This document shows, in pieces, positions 10,393-21,900 of a stretch of 64,000 bases of DNA. The notes under the pieces are model-generated. The model searched no databases, was not told where the DNA came from, and saw nothing but the letters and a program-made list of their open reading frames with translations. The position numbers and the translations under genes are program-made. Source of the stretch: Anticarsia gemmatalis (Eukaryota > Arthropoda > Insecta > Lepidoptera > Erebidae); NCBI RefSeq assembly GCF_050436995.1, contig NC_134765.1, positions 8,149,501 to 8,213,500 on the forward strand. Direction: 5' to 3'. Position 1 is the first letter of the stretch. Every line of letters starts with the position of its first letter.

Positions 10393-13300
10393 ATGTTGAA
10401 ATTACTTAAAAATTCGGGAGATCCGTTTGATTCGGCGTTAGGACCGACCCATTTTGGTCTCCAATTTTGGGTACTGATGCAGAAAAATCGACGGAACTTA
10501 TATAATGCTCTTCATATAAGTGCATTAATTTTTGTTTTATCTCAATATGTTGAGCTGTGGATCATTAGAAAGGATCTTGAATTGGCTATGCGTAATCTTT
10601 CCGTGACAATGCTCAGTACAGTTTGCGTTTTTAAAGCCGGCACGTTCGTATTTTGGGAAAAGTCTTGGTCGGAGCTGCTTGATTATGTATCAAATTTGGA
10701 AGTAAAGCAGTTGTCTAAAAAAGATCCCTTAACAAAAAATATCATTGATGAGTACACGCGATATTCTAGAAAGGTTACTTACTTCTACAGGGTTTTGATA
10801 ACTGCGACAGTATTTGTAGTTATTATGGCACCACTGTTCAGTTTTTTGTCGTCTGTAGAGTACCGCGATAGGATCAGAAATGGAACGGTGCCATATCCAG
10901 AAGTACTTAGTTCCTGGGTTCCTTTCGATAGAACGCGAGGATTTGGATACTGGGTCGTTTCTATAGAGCAAGCTTTCGTTTGTTTCTACGGTGGAGGCGT
11001 CGTAGCAAATTTTGACTGTAATGCTGTAGTAATAATGTCGTTTTTTGCTGGACAACTGAGGCTGCTTTCGGCAAATTGTGATCGACTGTTCGACGATGGT
11101 GATAAACTGGTGACTTATAAGACAGCGATGAAGCGGATCAAAGAATGTCATTATCATCATTTGTATTTGATGAAGTGAGTACCTGTTTTTTTTTAATTAA
11201 AATATCTAACACCTTTTTTAACTAATCCATACTATCAATGGTATTGTAAGAGTGGTCCAGTTGCGCAATTCTCTACAGTCGGTTCTGTCGAGAATTGAGA
11301 GTCTGACTTTTATAATGTATAGTTATACATATATAGTTCTTAGGGAGCTCACTAGAGGCACTTATCATAAAATCGTACAAAATGTATAAATAGCAAGCCG
11401 GTTGTTGGTACTCGATAGTGATAGAGAATCCTGTCTGATGTTTTTTAACTGTCATAGCTAAAAGACTTGACTTAATTTTCTTACGAAGCAAAAAATATAC
11501 AAGCTAATTATTGTACTAAAGTTAATTTTGAAAAAATTGAATTGAATTGAAGGAGATGCACGGATATTAGGCTTTCATAACTTGGTTTTAGTTTTAACAT
11601 GAAACAAAGCAGTTGGATTGTTCGACATTGTACTGACTAGATGTGATGCATGAATTTGCATGATAATAATGTTATTATCCACAAATACATTCACGTATGA
11701 CGAAATGATTTGAATTGTCACATCTCTCTCTGGTATCATAAGCAGTCTTTTTTGATACATTGGATCGAAAGTGAGAAAATATATTATGTAAGAACTTGAA
11801 AATCGTTTCTTCACTGTTTTTAAGAAGAGACATACTCTCTTTTTAGTAACAGTAAAACCAAAGAATTTCTAAGAAAACTGACTTGAAACTTAAACGAACT
11901 TATCAATCAACACTTACAAACATGACCAATGACAATAATGTCGTATTAGCCAATATTCGACTACGGCGGCCAGTTTCATTGAAACAAGCCAACTGCAGGA
12001 CTTTATTAATAGTGGCCAAGTGTGTGCACAATACATAGGTACCTACACTCTCCATTCCTTTACTCTCAAAGAAGGCTAAACTGCCACGACCAGGGTCAGG
12101 TCAGGCGCAGAACTGATGGTATAACGCGCTCTCCGAGGTTCGGAGGTCTACGACCTCAGCGTCCTAAATCCGGGCGATCTTTGATATTTTTTTAACAAAA
12201 TAACTAAGATAGTACTTTTTAGCCCGACGGGATTCGAACCCCAGACCTATGGCGCGACAGTCCCATACACTACCGACGAACGACGGCAGATGAACAACAA
12301 GATTAATACAATCAGTGCATACACTAAGCTTACTGTCTTACTGCGCCATAGTCAGTGTCACTCACCGGTCAGTAAACGATCTGTGGGTTAAGCAACCTTT
12401 GGCACGGTCATTCCATAGAGATGCTAACCGCTAAGTTTCCATGCTTCGGAGGGCCCGTAAAAAGTCGGTGCCGGGTGTTGTCTACTTAGATAACAGTCGT
12501 TAAGCCATGTCAAAGACCTTTCGAGCGGCTTGAACAACTTTGACAATAGGTTGACTACCAACCATACGACAAACAACAATTGTCTCACTCTAGAATGCTG
12601 AAGAGTATATTAAGCTTAACTATGAAACCACTATTTATATTGTGTTTTCAGGTACACGGCTGTTCTTAATTCTCTGCTCTCACCAGTCCTGTTCCTCTAC
12701 GTCATCATTTGTTCTCTAATGATATGTGCTAGTGCTATACAGTTGACTACGGTAAGACGCGCATTGCTATAGTTCAACAATTTAATAAAGAGCATGCAGT
12801 ATGTAAAGATACATTTGAGGAGTATCTACAAATCGAAGTAGTAGCCGACCGCTGCTGGAGTAAGCGATTGTTCGTCATTCGTCATTGACCTTCACCGAGG
12901 CGCCCATAGCCAGTTGCGCTCACCGGTTGGTAAACGATCTGTGGGTTAAGCAATCCTCGGCGCGGTCATTCCGTAGATGGGTGACCGCATAGTGGTATTT
13001 GAGATGAGCGTCTCCGTGCTTCTGAGGGCACGTAAAAAGTCGGTCCCGGCTGTTGTCTTCTAAGATAACAGTCGTTAAGCCATGTCAAAGGCCTCTCGGG
13101 CGGCTTGAACAACTTTGACACTAGGTTGACCACTAACCATACGATGTACGAACGAATTGACCTTCACCACCCGCACAACTTGTAAACGGGGCTCAGTAGC
13201 ATGATTCTGTACAGTCGGTACTTTCGAGTATCGACAGTTTGACATTTAAAATGTACTGCAAAGACAGTTTTCAGTGATCAGCGGGCTTATCACGTATCTC

Positions 13301-16300
13301 ATTTGACAACTAGTGTACGTCAAATTGATAGTCACTATTCAGTACATTGCTGGTTTGACGTAACGTGTTAATCACAATTATCTAAAGGAGAAGGCAATGT
13401 ACAACATAGTGTCTTTCAAATGGTTGTCAAATGAGATACGTGATAGCCCCCCAGATTTCATACAAAATTTGCCGGTTGTCAAAGTCGATAGTAGGTAGAT
13501 TTTGGCAGTACATTTTAAATGATAACTTTCGATACTCGACAGTACCGACTGTTGATAATCGCGCTACAGTTTTTAAAACAATTGAGTCGACAGTTAGCCG
13601 ATTACCGAAAGTTGATAGTGGCAGGAAATTACCCCTTTATTGTAATCCATACAGTATGAAACAAAATATTGAACTAACAAATTGATACGGAAAAAGTCGA
13701 TGTAAAAAAATGGGACGTGTAGTAAAAAATCGCGAGTTCGACAAAAGCCTTGTTTTGTTTTATTTTGTGTGTCATGTTAGTTCTGAAGCCCGTTCCCGGT
13801 TTCAATTATTCTGGCAGAAACTTTTGATTTTGTTTTTTATATCGATTGTTTTCACCGTTAAATTTATCTTCCTGGTATAAATTTTTGACAGATATTTCAA
13901 AAATTAACTGTCAAATAAATTAAATCCTGCGGGCTTATTACGTAACTCAGTTGACAGCTAGTATACGTCAAATCTATGGTCACTATTCAGTACATTGTTG
14001 CTTTGACATAACGTATTAATCACTATAATCTAAAAGAGAAAACAGCGGACAGCATAGTTGTTTTCAAATGGTTGTCAACTGAGATACGTGATAGCCCCCA
14101 TATAGTTATGTATAATATATGTTGCCAATTCCAGGAAGGTACGGGCAACATGCAGAGAATATGGATCGCTGAATACCTTATGGCTCTCATAGTGCAACTA
14201 TTTTTATATTGTTGGCACGGCAACGAAGTTTTGTATATGGTGAGTGTGTTGTTGATTCCGTACGAAAGCTCTTTGTACATAAGGCTACGCAAATGTGAAT
14301 AATAACGTTGTTTCTAATTATTATTAAAAAAATACATTTAAGATTTAGCTGCATACAAAAAAAAATATATATATAATTTAAAAAGGCATCATAAAATAGC
14401 TTCGTATCGTTTTCCTCGGGTAACATATAGGTTATCTTGATCCTGAAATTAAGATTATATATTAAGCATATCTTCAAAATTAAATATTTTCACATCTTCA
14501 ATATTGAATACTTTTCATGACTTAATATTATTTTCTCGACATATAAATGTAGACCACTGTGTACGCTTTAGAAAATAGAAAAAAGTCAATCTATGTCACC
14601 GTAATGTATGCGAACAACCCAGTTTCAGTACAAAGGTACTTTTTGTTCGAAGCCATAAAAAGATCCATTGTAATCGAGTTTTAGGGCATCACAAACGGAC
14701 TACTAGCTTTTGACGTGCACTCGAAGCAATCAAGTTAATGCACTTGTGCTATCTTATAACATATGTTTTTTATGCTTGGTTGTTTGAAGTAAGAAAATAA
14801 CTGGAAATAGTTGCTTTTTAATTGCTTGAAAGGTAGCTAAACCTTCTTGTATATTATTTACATCCATACCTACTTAATATTGCAAATGCGCAAGTGTGCC
14901 TGCCTGCTACATTTTAATGGCTAAACCACTAAACCAGTTTTAACAAAATATAGCTTAGAGATAGGGACAATTTCAGGGACATCAACGCAGAATTAAAAAG
15001 AGGTCGCGTAATGGCAAACGTTGTTTAGTAAAAATAGTGTCACTTAGGGATATGAAAAATAGATGTTGGCCGATTCTCAGACCTACTCAATATGCTCACA
15101 AAATTTCATGAGAATCGGTCAAGTCTTTTCGGAGGAGTACGATAACTAACATTGTGACATGGAAATTTTATATATTAGGTCGGGGAAAAACTCTTTTCGC
15201 ATTATAGTAAGTATGAACTTGTAATAAAATCTTTTCTCTACACAAAAAAGCTCGATATTTGGGTACCTCACGAGCTCACTGAAAGAAACCTAATGAACCG
15301 TGTTTCTGTGATTCTTGAAGCCAAAGAGATTTTATTACAAGATTTTAATACATACTATAATGCGAAGACTTTTTCCCCGTCCAAATATAACATGTACCTA
15401 TCCTAATAAGTTGTTTTCTTTAGAGTAATCAAGTGGATGCTGGTGTATACTCTAGCGCGTGGTGGTCTCAGGAAGTGCGTGTGCGTCGAAGCCTGCTCCT
15501 CCTTGGCGGGCAGCTTCGCAAGTCGGTGGTATTCACTGCCGGACCATTTGCAAAACTCAATGTAGCTACATTTGTAGCAGTAAGTATAATTACTTATTCA
15601 CGGATTCTTAATTATCTTTTAACTTTTGGCAACGCGCCGCAACAGCGTCGCGTCTGCTAGGTTTGAAACCCACCCGAGACGTACCGTCTGACAGACAACG
15701 AACAGCCGAAATTACTGAGCGTAGAAAGTTGAAATTTGGTATGAAGCCCGCACATCGCCCGCGTAAAAGATTTCTTGGAATAAAAAAAAATACATCGGTA
15801 CCGTGATTTTATAGGATTGCTTGTATTCTAATTAAATTAAGTTAGAATTCTAAAAACCGCTTCTGAATTTAAAAAATATTATTTGAAATCACTGTTATAC
15901 CATTTTTTGGTCTCGCAATCTCTTTGTATTATTGAGTGTGAAAATAACTCAGCACTTTAAAGCACAAAGCTTTCTTTCTTCGTGAAAAGAATGAGCACCT
16001 GCTCATAAATCTCAATAGAAACGTAAAAGACTCAGATATCGAAATAAAATAGACTTGGGGATTTTATTCAATTCGATGTTAAAACGATTGAAGAATGTGG
16101 TACTGTCGTAAACTGTTCTCTTGCTCTTCAAAAATATGTTTTTATCCCCTTTTGTGTCCCACTGTTGGGCAAAAGTTTCCATTTTTTTCATCCGTTTCCT
16201 ATCTTGTGCAATATCCTGCCACGGAAAATGGAACATGTATAAAATTATGCTTGCTCAGTGAGGGCAAAAAGTTGTCATCGTAGGTGTAAATACAAGTGGA

Positions 16301-16873
16301 CTTCGGACGGTATATTTTATCAATTAATAAATATCATGGTAACCAAATAACTGATAAATATACTTATATACCTCTAATACATTCTTATATAGATAAATTG
16401 ACAATCAGGCTCTCAATAGATGAGAGTAATCATGCTTATCGCACAAATATTTGTCCGGGGTGGGGTTGTTGCGGCGAGGTGAGGTTAACCACTGCGTCAA
16501 ACTTGCAGTTTTATAACTTTTAAACTCTAGCGTTGCAATAATAGGATACGGGAATTATAGCGAACACACATTTTATCTTGAAATGGCTAATGTTTGGGCG
16601 CAGGTTGCACTCTGCAAGTAAAATAGTACGAGGTAAAATGCGTGTTCGGTTTATTTTAATTAGCTTATCGTGTAGGTCATTAGACTTGTCTCCTTATAAG
16701 CCTTTGAAGATTGGCGTTTTTTAGAGTGCTATTGTAATTTATTTATATTTTACTTTACTTTTTATATATTTTACTTTCTGATATAAGAGAGGTAAAGGTG
16801 TTTTTTTTATTTTCAGATACTAAAGGGATCCTACAGCTACTTCACGCTTTTAGAAAACAACAAAGAAGATTGA
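10393..16873 (+). CDS. Odorant receptor OR-B, five exons, complete (399 aa)
   Basis: Coding exons: 10393-11174, 12652-12751, 14135-14239, 15424-15579, 16817-16873 (stop TGA). They total 1200 nt, all introns are GT-AG with phases 2,0,0,0, and the frame is intact. It belongs to the same insect 7TM odorant receptor family as its upstream neighbour. LGPT lies at residues 16-19, hydrophobic segments near 38-58, 70-88, 129-152 and 184-220, and exon 1 ends in RIKECHYHHLYLMK. Exon 2 gives NSLLSPVLFLYV, exon 3 QLFLYCWHGNEVLYM, exon 4 YSSAWW plus a TAGPF motif, and exon 5 the TM7 tail LKGSYSYFTLL. An in-frame stop lies 6 nt upstream of the ATG, so the start is secure unless there is an upstream exon. 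Introns 1 to 4 are large (about 1.2-1.5 kb) and carry many repeats. An AATAAA lies 137 nt after the stop. It is most similar to OR-C. The ligand cannot be inferred. Confidence 0.94.
11261..11432 (+). mobile_element. MITE family M1 in OR-B intron 1
   Basis: Left end TGCGCAATTCTCTACAGTCGG, right end CTCGATAGTGATAGAGAATC. The core is diverged. Confidence 0.65.
11433..11944. other. OR-B intron 1, nothing recognised
   Basis: AT-rich. The minus-strand ORF at 11575-11814 has no recognisable feature. Confidence 0.4.
11945..12300 (-). mobile_element. tRNA-headed SINE, family S4, full-length
   Basis: On the minus strand the head carries TGGGACTGTCGCGCCATAGG and box B GGGTTCGAATCCCG. The body follows with a GGTCGTAGACCTCCGAACCTC block and ends in GGCTTGTTTCAATGAAACTGG. 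It matches 33425-33790 in order and layout. Confidence 0.75.
12340..12570 (-). repeat. Dispersed repeat family S3
   Basis: Reversed copy: AAACGATCTGTGGGTTAAGC, then AAAAAGTCGGTGCCGGGTG, then AACTTTGACAATAGGTTGAC. It lies 80 bp before OR-B exon 2. Confidence 0.75.
12896..13146 (-). repeat. Dispersed repeat family S3 in OR-B intron 2
   Basis: Well-preserved reversed copy: GCTCACCGGTTGGTAAACG through GGTTGACCACTAACCATACG. Confidence 0.75.
13195..13566 (+). mobile_element. MITE family M1, split by an M2 insertion
   Basis: The left half is 13195-13281 (GTAGCATGATTCTGTACAGTCGG ...) and the right half 13454-13566, resuming at AGATTTCATACAAAATTT, exactly the next part of the M1 consensus. M2 lies between, so M2 inserted after M1. 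Confidence 0.7.
13281..13453 (+). mobile_element. MITE family M2 nested in M1
   Basis: Inverted ends: GGGCTTATCACGTATCTCA on the left and TGAGATACGTGATAGCCCCCC on the right. The interior has GTACGTCAAATTGATAGTC. Confidence 0.75.
13929..14099 (+). mobile_element. MITE family M2 next to OR-B exon 3
   Basis: Same 171-bp layout as 13281-13453: left GCGGGCTTATTACGTAACTCA, right GAGATACGTGATAGCCCCC. It ends 35 bp before exon 3. Confidence 0.8.
14240..14997. other. OR-B intron 3, nothing recognised
   Basis: Unique-looking AT-rich intron sequence. ORFs on both strands here lack any family signal. Confidence 0.4.
14998..15174 (-). mobile_element. Dispersed repeat family R-L
   Basis: It shares ATGTTGGCCGATTCTCAGAC and GACATGGAAATTTTATATAT with 8053-8243. 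Its end is interrupted by the mariner MITE at 15175. Confidence 0.55.
15175..15385. mobile_element. Mariner-type MITE with TA duplication
   Basis: The left end is TTAGGTCGGGGAAAAACTC and the right end the inverse, CTTTTTCCCCGTCCAAA. TA flanks it at 15173-15174 and 15386-15387. Inverted arms of about 60 bp contain AATAAAATCT and AGATTTTATT. A second copy is at 46144-46307. Confidence 0.8.
15580..16816. other. OR-B intron 4, mostly unrecognised
   Basis: It contains an S1-like scrap at 16440-16512 (AAATATTTGTCCGGGGT...GAGGTTAACCACTGCG). Otherwise I see no repeat or gene. Confidence 0.4.
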
Positions 16874-17009
16874 AAAACTTAAGAATTACTATATGCTTAC
16901 AGTATTAGCTGTTTTTTGTAGAGTGACATTTAAATACGTATTTTTTTTTGTAGAAAAAAAGAGTTTTAGAAAAATCTAAATGTAGCAGTAATTTTGTGTA
17001 TTCACTATG

Positions 17010-17015
17010 AATAAA
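17010..17015 (+). terminator. Polyadenylation signal of OR-B
   Basis: AATAAA lies 137 nt after the OR-B stop and about 235 nt before a SINE. It is the first canonical hexamer downstream. Confidence 0.5.
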
Positions 17016-17246
17016 TTAAAGCTTTCCGCGGTCATATTTTTTATTTCACACTTATTTTAGGTATTATTTTTTCCAGATTCGAAAGCTGATCTTAAAATTA
17101 TAGTATTAAGTATCAGTAATGAATAATGGCCTAACTCCTTTCTCAATTATTTTACTGTCTATTATTTTAAATTGCAAACCCGCAAACTTCGTATCGTTAA
17201 CGGTCGATTTTTAAAAAATAGATAAATATTAATTAATGAAACTAAA

Positions 17247-17523
17247 ATAGCTGGGTGGTTTAAGAGGACACCTCCCACGTAAGTGGTTGCAGGTTCGAAC
17301 CCGAGGTAAGTACACCAATGACTTTTCGAAGTTATGTGTGTGTTAGAAATTATTATCACTTGCTCTAACGGTGAAGGAAAACATCGTGTTGTTTAATACA
17401 TTTACTGAGAGCACGCAAAGTCCCCAACCCGCACTTGGCCAGTGAGGTGGACTCAGGGCCTCACCCCTCCCCCTCGTTTGGGAGAAGACTCTTGCCCTGC
17501 AGTGGGACAGTAATGGGAAAAAA
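17247..17523 (+). mobile_element. tRNA-headed SINE, family S2
   Basis: Box B GGTTCGAACCC, then ACACCAATGACTTTTCGAAG, CAACCCGCACTTGGCCAG and CCTGCAGTGGGACAGTAATGG, with an A-rich tail at 17517-17530. It lies between OR-B and OR-C. Confidence 0.8.
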
Positions 17524-17570
17524 AAGAAAGAAACTAAACATAATTAATTAAAACAAATAAAAATTAAATT

Positions 17571-17745
17571 GTGCAAGTTTGCATGTTTGTTAATGTTTCA
17601 CGTCCTAATAACTACTGGTCGGATTTAGAAAAAGCCCTGATTAGTACCCTCATAGCAGCTTATAACGTGGATTGGCCCATAGGACACATTTTATCCTGGG
17701 AATCCTTTTCACGCGGGCGAAGTCGCGGTATTGTTATAATTATAT
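17571..17745 (+). repeat. Dispersed repeat, class unresolved
   Basis: TAATAACTACTGGTCGGATTT...CACGCGGGCGAAGTCGCGG resembles the ends of other CTAG-type and RTE-like elements here. Confidence 0.35.
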
Positions 17746-17892
17746 TATTACATTTTTCATACTTTTTTATTGTTCAATGACGATACAAAAGCTTTCAGCG
17801 TAAATGTGGTATTTAAAAATAATAAAAGTGCTCCATAAATCAACTTTTTATGATTAATAATAAGGGATAGATAAGGTTACATCATATTAAGA

Positions 17893-18522
17893 ACTAACTG
17901 ACCCGCGCAACTTCGCTTGCGTCACTTAAGATAATCATAATTTTCCCGGTTTTTGTAACATTTTTCACTGTTACTCTGCTCCTATTGGTCGTAGCGTGAT
18001 GATATATAGCCCTCCTCGATAAATGGGCTATCTAACACTGAAAGAATTTTTCAAATCGGACCAGATGTTCCCGAGATTAGCGCGTTCAAACAAACAAACA
18101 ATCAAACAATCAAACAATCAAACAATCAAACAATCAAACAATCAAACAATCAAACAATCAAACAATCAAACAATCAAACAATCAAACAATCAAACAATCA
18201 AACAATCAAACAATCAAACAATCAAACAATCAAACAATCAAACAATCAAACAATCAAACAATCAAACAATCAAACAATCAAACAATCAAACAATCAAACA
18301 ATCAAACAATCAAACAATCAAACAATCAAACAATCAAACAATCAAACAATCAAACAATCAAACAATCAAACAATCAAACAATCAAACAATCAAACAATCA
18401 AACAATCAAACAATCAAACAATCAAACAATCAAACAATCAAACAATCAAACAATCAAACAATCAAACAATCAAACAATCAAACAAACAAACAAACTCTTC
18501 AGCTTTATAATATTAGTATAGA
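17893..18522 (-). mobile_element. Helitron with an expanded octamer array
   Basis: The reversed 3' end ACTAACTGACCCGCGCAAC is at 17893 and the reversed 5' end CTTTATAATATTAGTATAGA at 18503-18522. The interior matches the copy at 21333-21644 except for the AAACAATC array. Confidence 0.8.
18096..18479 (+). repeat. Perfect 48-copy AAACAATC tandem array
   Basis: 384 nt of the octamer without a single mismatch, flanked by AAAC tetramers. It replaces the AAAC run found at the same place in sister Helitrons. Any ORF across it is an artefact. Confidence 0.97.
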
Positions 18523-18860
18523 TATGTGCATTATTTTACATAATATTTTTTTTGTTTGAAAATAAAAATGTTCTCAACATAATGTTTTCTACAGATAAGG
18601 TAAAATAATTAATTGAATAATTGTGACTCAATTCATCTGATTTGCCAATATAAATACTACCTCAGTTTAAGTTAATCATAAAATGTCTAATGATATTTTT
18701 TGTATTTCCTAACATACAGTCAGAAGGGACATATTTGGTTACGATTGATTATTTCACTAGTCCAAAATAAATAAGAGAAAAACCCCTATTGTAAAACGTT
18801 TATCCTTTTAACATTTATAGAAATTGAGCCCACATGAGCAAAGTCAGGGTGTAAAATAGT
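18523..18860. other. Upstream region of OR-C
   Basis: No repeats recognised between the Helitron and the candidate TATA box. It is the presumed regulatory region. Confidence 0.4.
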
Positions 18861-18867
18861 ATAAAGA
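18861..18867 (+). promoter_or_regulatory. Candidate TATA box of OR-C
   Basis: TATAAAG lies 87 nt upstream of the annotated ATG. If it is the promoter, transcription would start about 55-60 nt before the ATG and leave little room for an upstream coding exon. Confidence 0.3.
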
Positions 18868-18947
18868 TAAATTGCAACAATTACTTCACTTGCGTGGTAA
18901 TAGGTTCGAGGTAATCATTACGAATAAAACTTCAGTATACAAACAAC

Positions 18948-21900
18948 ATGTTGGGGCCGACTAACTCTGTGCTTCATTTTTGGGGTCTTATACTCATAAA
19001 ACATAAGAAATTCTACTTCTTGCTTCACATTTGTGGATTTGTCTGCGTCTCCACGCAGTATATAGAAATATGGAACTTCAGAAACGACCTTGATAAAATA
19101 CTAAAAAATCTCTATCTGACTATGCTTGGTACAATATGTGTTTTGAAAGCCATAACATTCATATTTTGGCATAAATATTGGATGGAAATTTTCGACTACA
19201 TATCGAAATTGGAGCAATCACAACTATCAAAAGACGAATCAGTTACCAACATTTTAATATCTGGTTATACGAAATATTCCCGAAGAGTCACACGTTCTTT
19301 TCGAGTTTTGATTTACGGTACAGTCGTATTAAGGATTACGACACCATTACTCCAAGTGTGTTTTTCAAGCGAAAAGGAACTGTACCGTAATGGAAGTATT
19401 GCATACCCGCAAATACTAAGTTCTTGGGTACCTTTTGATGGTACGAAAGGTATAGGATATTGTGTCGTTTTCATAGAACATTGCCTGATGTGTTTCTACG
19501 GAGGAATCATCAATTCGAGTTTTGATTGTAATACTTTTGCATTACTGTCGTTTTTCGCTGGGCAGTTAAAGATATTGTCGGCAAATTGCGAGCGGCTGTT
19601 TGGTGGTCGTGATGAACGAATGAATGGCGGTGACGCAGTTATGAGGATCAAAGAGTGTCATTATCATCATTTGTATCTGGTTAAGTAAGTATTACTACCT
19701 AATTTCTTAAGTGGAGTGACAATAGACATCATGTTAGTAATTTGCAAACAAACAAACGTTTTGGTAAATGGTATTGGACTATAGAGAACCAAAACACTCT
19801 TAAAGTTTATGATTTTGAAGAATACCTTGGTACAGAGAATTTGAAGACATAAGGAACTATCTTTCATTTTTTAATTTTTAAATTATTTCTTTCATAGTGT
19901 TTTCAAAATGTGATTATAAACCTGATTCTTATACTTCGCGATTGGATACATCATGGCAAAAAATCCGACCTATTTGAGGACCTACTCTTTAAAAATGGTT
20001 TCAAAACTTAAGGTAGCAGTTTGCATGACGGTGAAACAGAAGTCTCTGTCACACTTGTGAACTTCTTATTCTTAACCGCCTTTTACACGTGCAGTGTGCA
20101 GTGATAGCCGAGTGGTTAAAGTTGGCACCTCCCACGCAAGTGGTCGCAGGTTCGAATCCGAGGCAACACACCAATGACTTTTCGAAGTTATGTGTGTATT
20201 GGAATTAATTATCACATGCTCCAACGGTGAAGGAAAACATCGTGAGGATACCTTGCATGCCTAAAATTTGTTAAATATATTTTTTGAGGGCATGCAAAGT
20301 CCTCAACCCGCACTTGGCCAGCGTGGTGGACTCAAGGCCTAACCCCTCCCCTTCGTTTGGAAGGAGACCCTTGCCCTGCAGTGGGACAGTAACGGGTTAA
20401 AAAAAAAAGAAATTGGTTAAACAAATTGAATGTTATAAGTCGTTATATTTTCAGATACGCGTCTCTGTTAAATAGTTTGCTGTCTCCAATCATGTTTGTT
20501 CATGTTTTAATATGTTCTCTTATTATCTGTGCAAGTGCTATGCAGTTTTCATCGGTAAGTGTACATATTAAATTATTATTTTTAACCGTATATTATTACA
20601 TATTTCTTTTATTTATCGCATTATTCATACATTCATCTTTCCGACGACCGTATTGGTAGCCTCTTACTTAGTCACCGGTTTAGTCCAATAGCATGAACAT
20701 CTGTTTAATACACAAATAAATAACATTGTTTTTGGCCTAGTTATGCTTTTTATTCGTTGTTAGTTTTTACAAGCAGGTAAAAATTTTACGCAACAAAACA
20801 AGTCTAACATTGCGGAGTATCATAAGTGCGATAATTATGAATTGTAAGTTGAGGCGCTCATAGTCCGTTGTGAACACCGATCGGTAAGCGATCTATGGGT
20901 TAAGCAATCTTCGGCGCAGTTATTTTATAGATGAGTGACCGCACAGTAGTATTAAAACTGAGAATCTCCGTGCTTTGGAGGGCACGTAAAGAGTCGATAC
21001 AATATTAAGTAAGAATAAGAGTGTAAGAGTGGGAGACAAACGTGAAATCACTTTCCTGAATCCAGTCTACCTAAATGTTGCACAAGTGCAGCCGCACAGA
21101 TGAAAGAGTAATACGAAGACAAAGCCAGTAATTATTTTTTTTCCTTTATTTTTAGAATGACAAAATGTCCCAGATTTTCGTTGTGGAGTACATCGTAGCA
21201 TTAATAATGCAACTGTTCATGTTTATTTGGCATTGCAACGAAGTTTTACATTTAGTGAGTATTTTTTTAAGGATTCTGTTCACCAACTTAGAGTGATTCT
21301 AGAAGAACGTTTTAATGTAAAATATGATAAAACTAGCTGACCCGCGCAACTTCGCTTGCGTCACATAAGAAAGAATGGAAAAAAAATCCCCGTTTTTGTA
21401 ACATTTTTCGTTGCTACTCCGCTCCTAATGGCCGTAGCGTGATGTTATATAGCCTAAAGCCTTCCTCAATAAATGGTCTATCTAATACTGAAAGAATTTT
21501 TCAAATCGGACCAGTAGTTCCTGAGATTAGCGCGTTCAAACAAACAAACAAACAAACAAACAAACAAACAAACAAACAAACAAACAAACAAACAAACAAA
21601 CAAACAAACGAACAAACTCTTCAGCTTTATTATATTAGTATAGATTATTAATGCGAAAACATTTGGTATGTGTTTGTTACTTTTGCAGGCAAAAACGACT
21701 AAACAAATTCTTATAAAATTTGTTACTCAGATAGTTTATAACCTGAATACTTTTTTTAACGGGAAATATTTTTACGTGTACAAAGTCGCGGGCAGAAGTT
21801 AGGATTAATAAAATCATTTTTCAACAGAGCAACAAGATTGATGATGAAGTGTACGGTAGTGCTTGGTGGTCTCAGGGTATTCCAGTCCGTCGCTGTTTGT

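Noticed and set aside
10729..11160. 143-codon minus-strand ORF within OR-B exon 1 (and 125 codons at 4141-4518 within OR-A)
   Set aside because: Antisense shadows of real exons with no splice or family evidence.
18096..18479. Possible CRISPR-like array
   Set aside because: The repeat is a pure octamer without spacers, in a eukaryotic transposon.
18023..18559. 178-codon ORF encoding a repetitive Asn/Gln/Thr/Ile/Lys/Ser protein
   Set aside because: It is only the translation of the AAACAATC array inside a Helitron. The period-8 repeat keeps several frames open by chance.
21439..21651. 70-codon ORF with Asn-Lys-Gln-Thr repeats
   Set aside because: Translation of the AAAC microsatellite in a Helitron.
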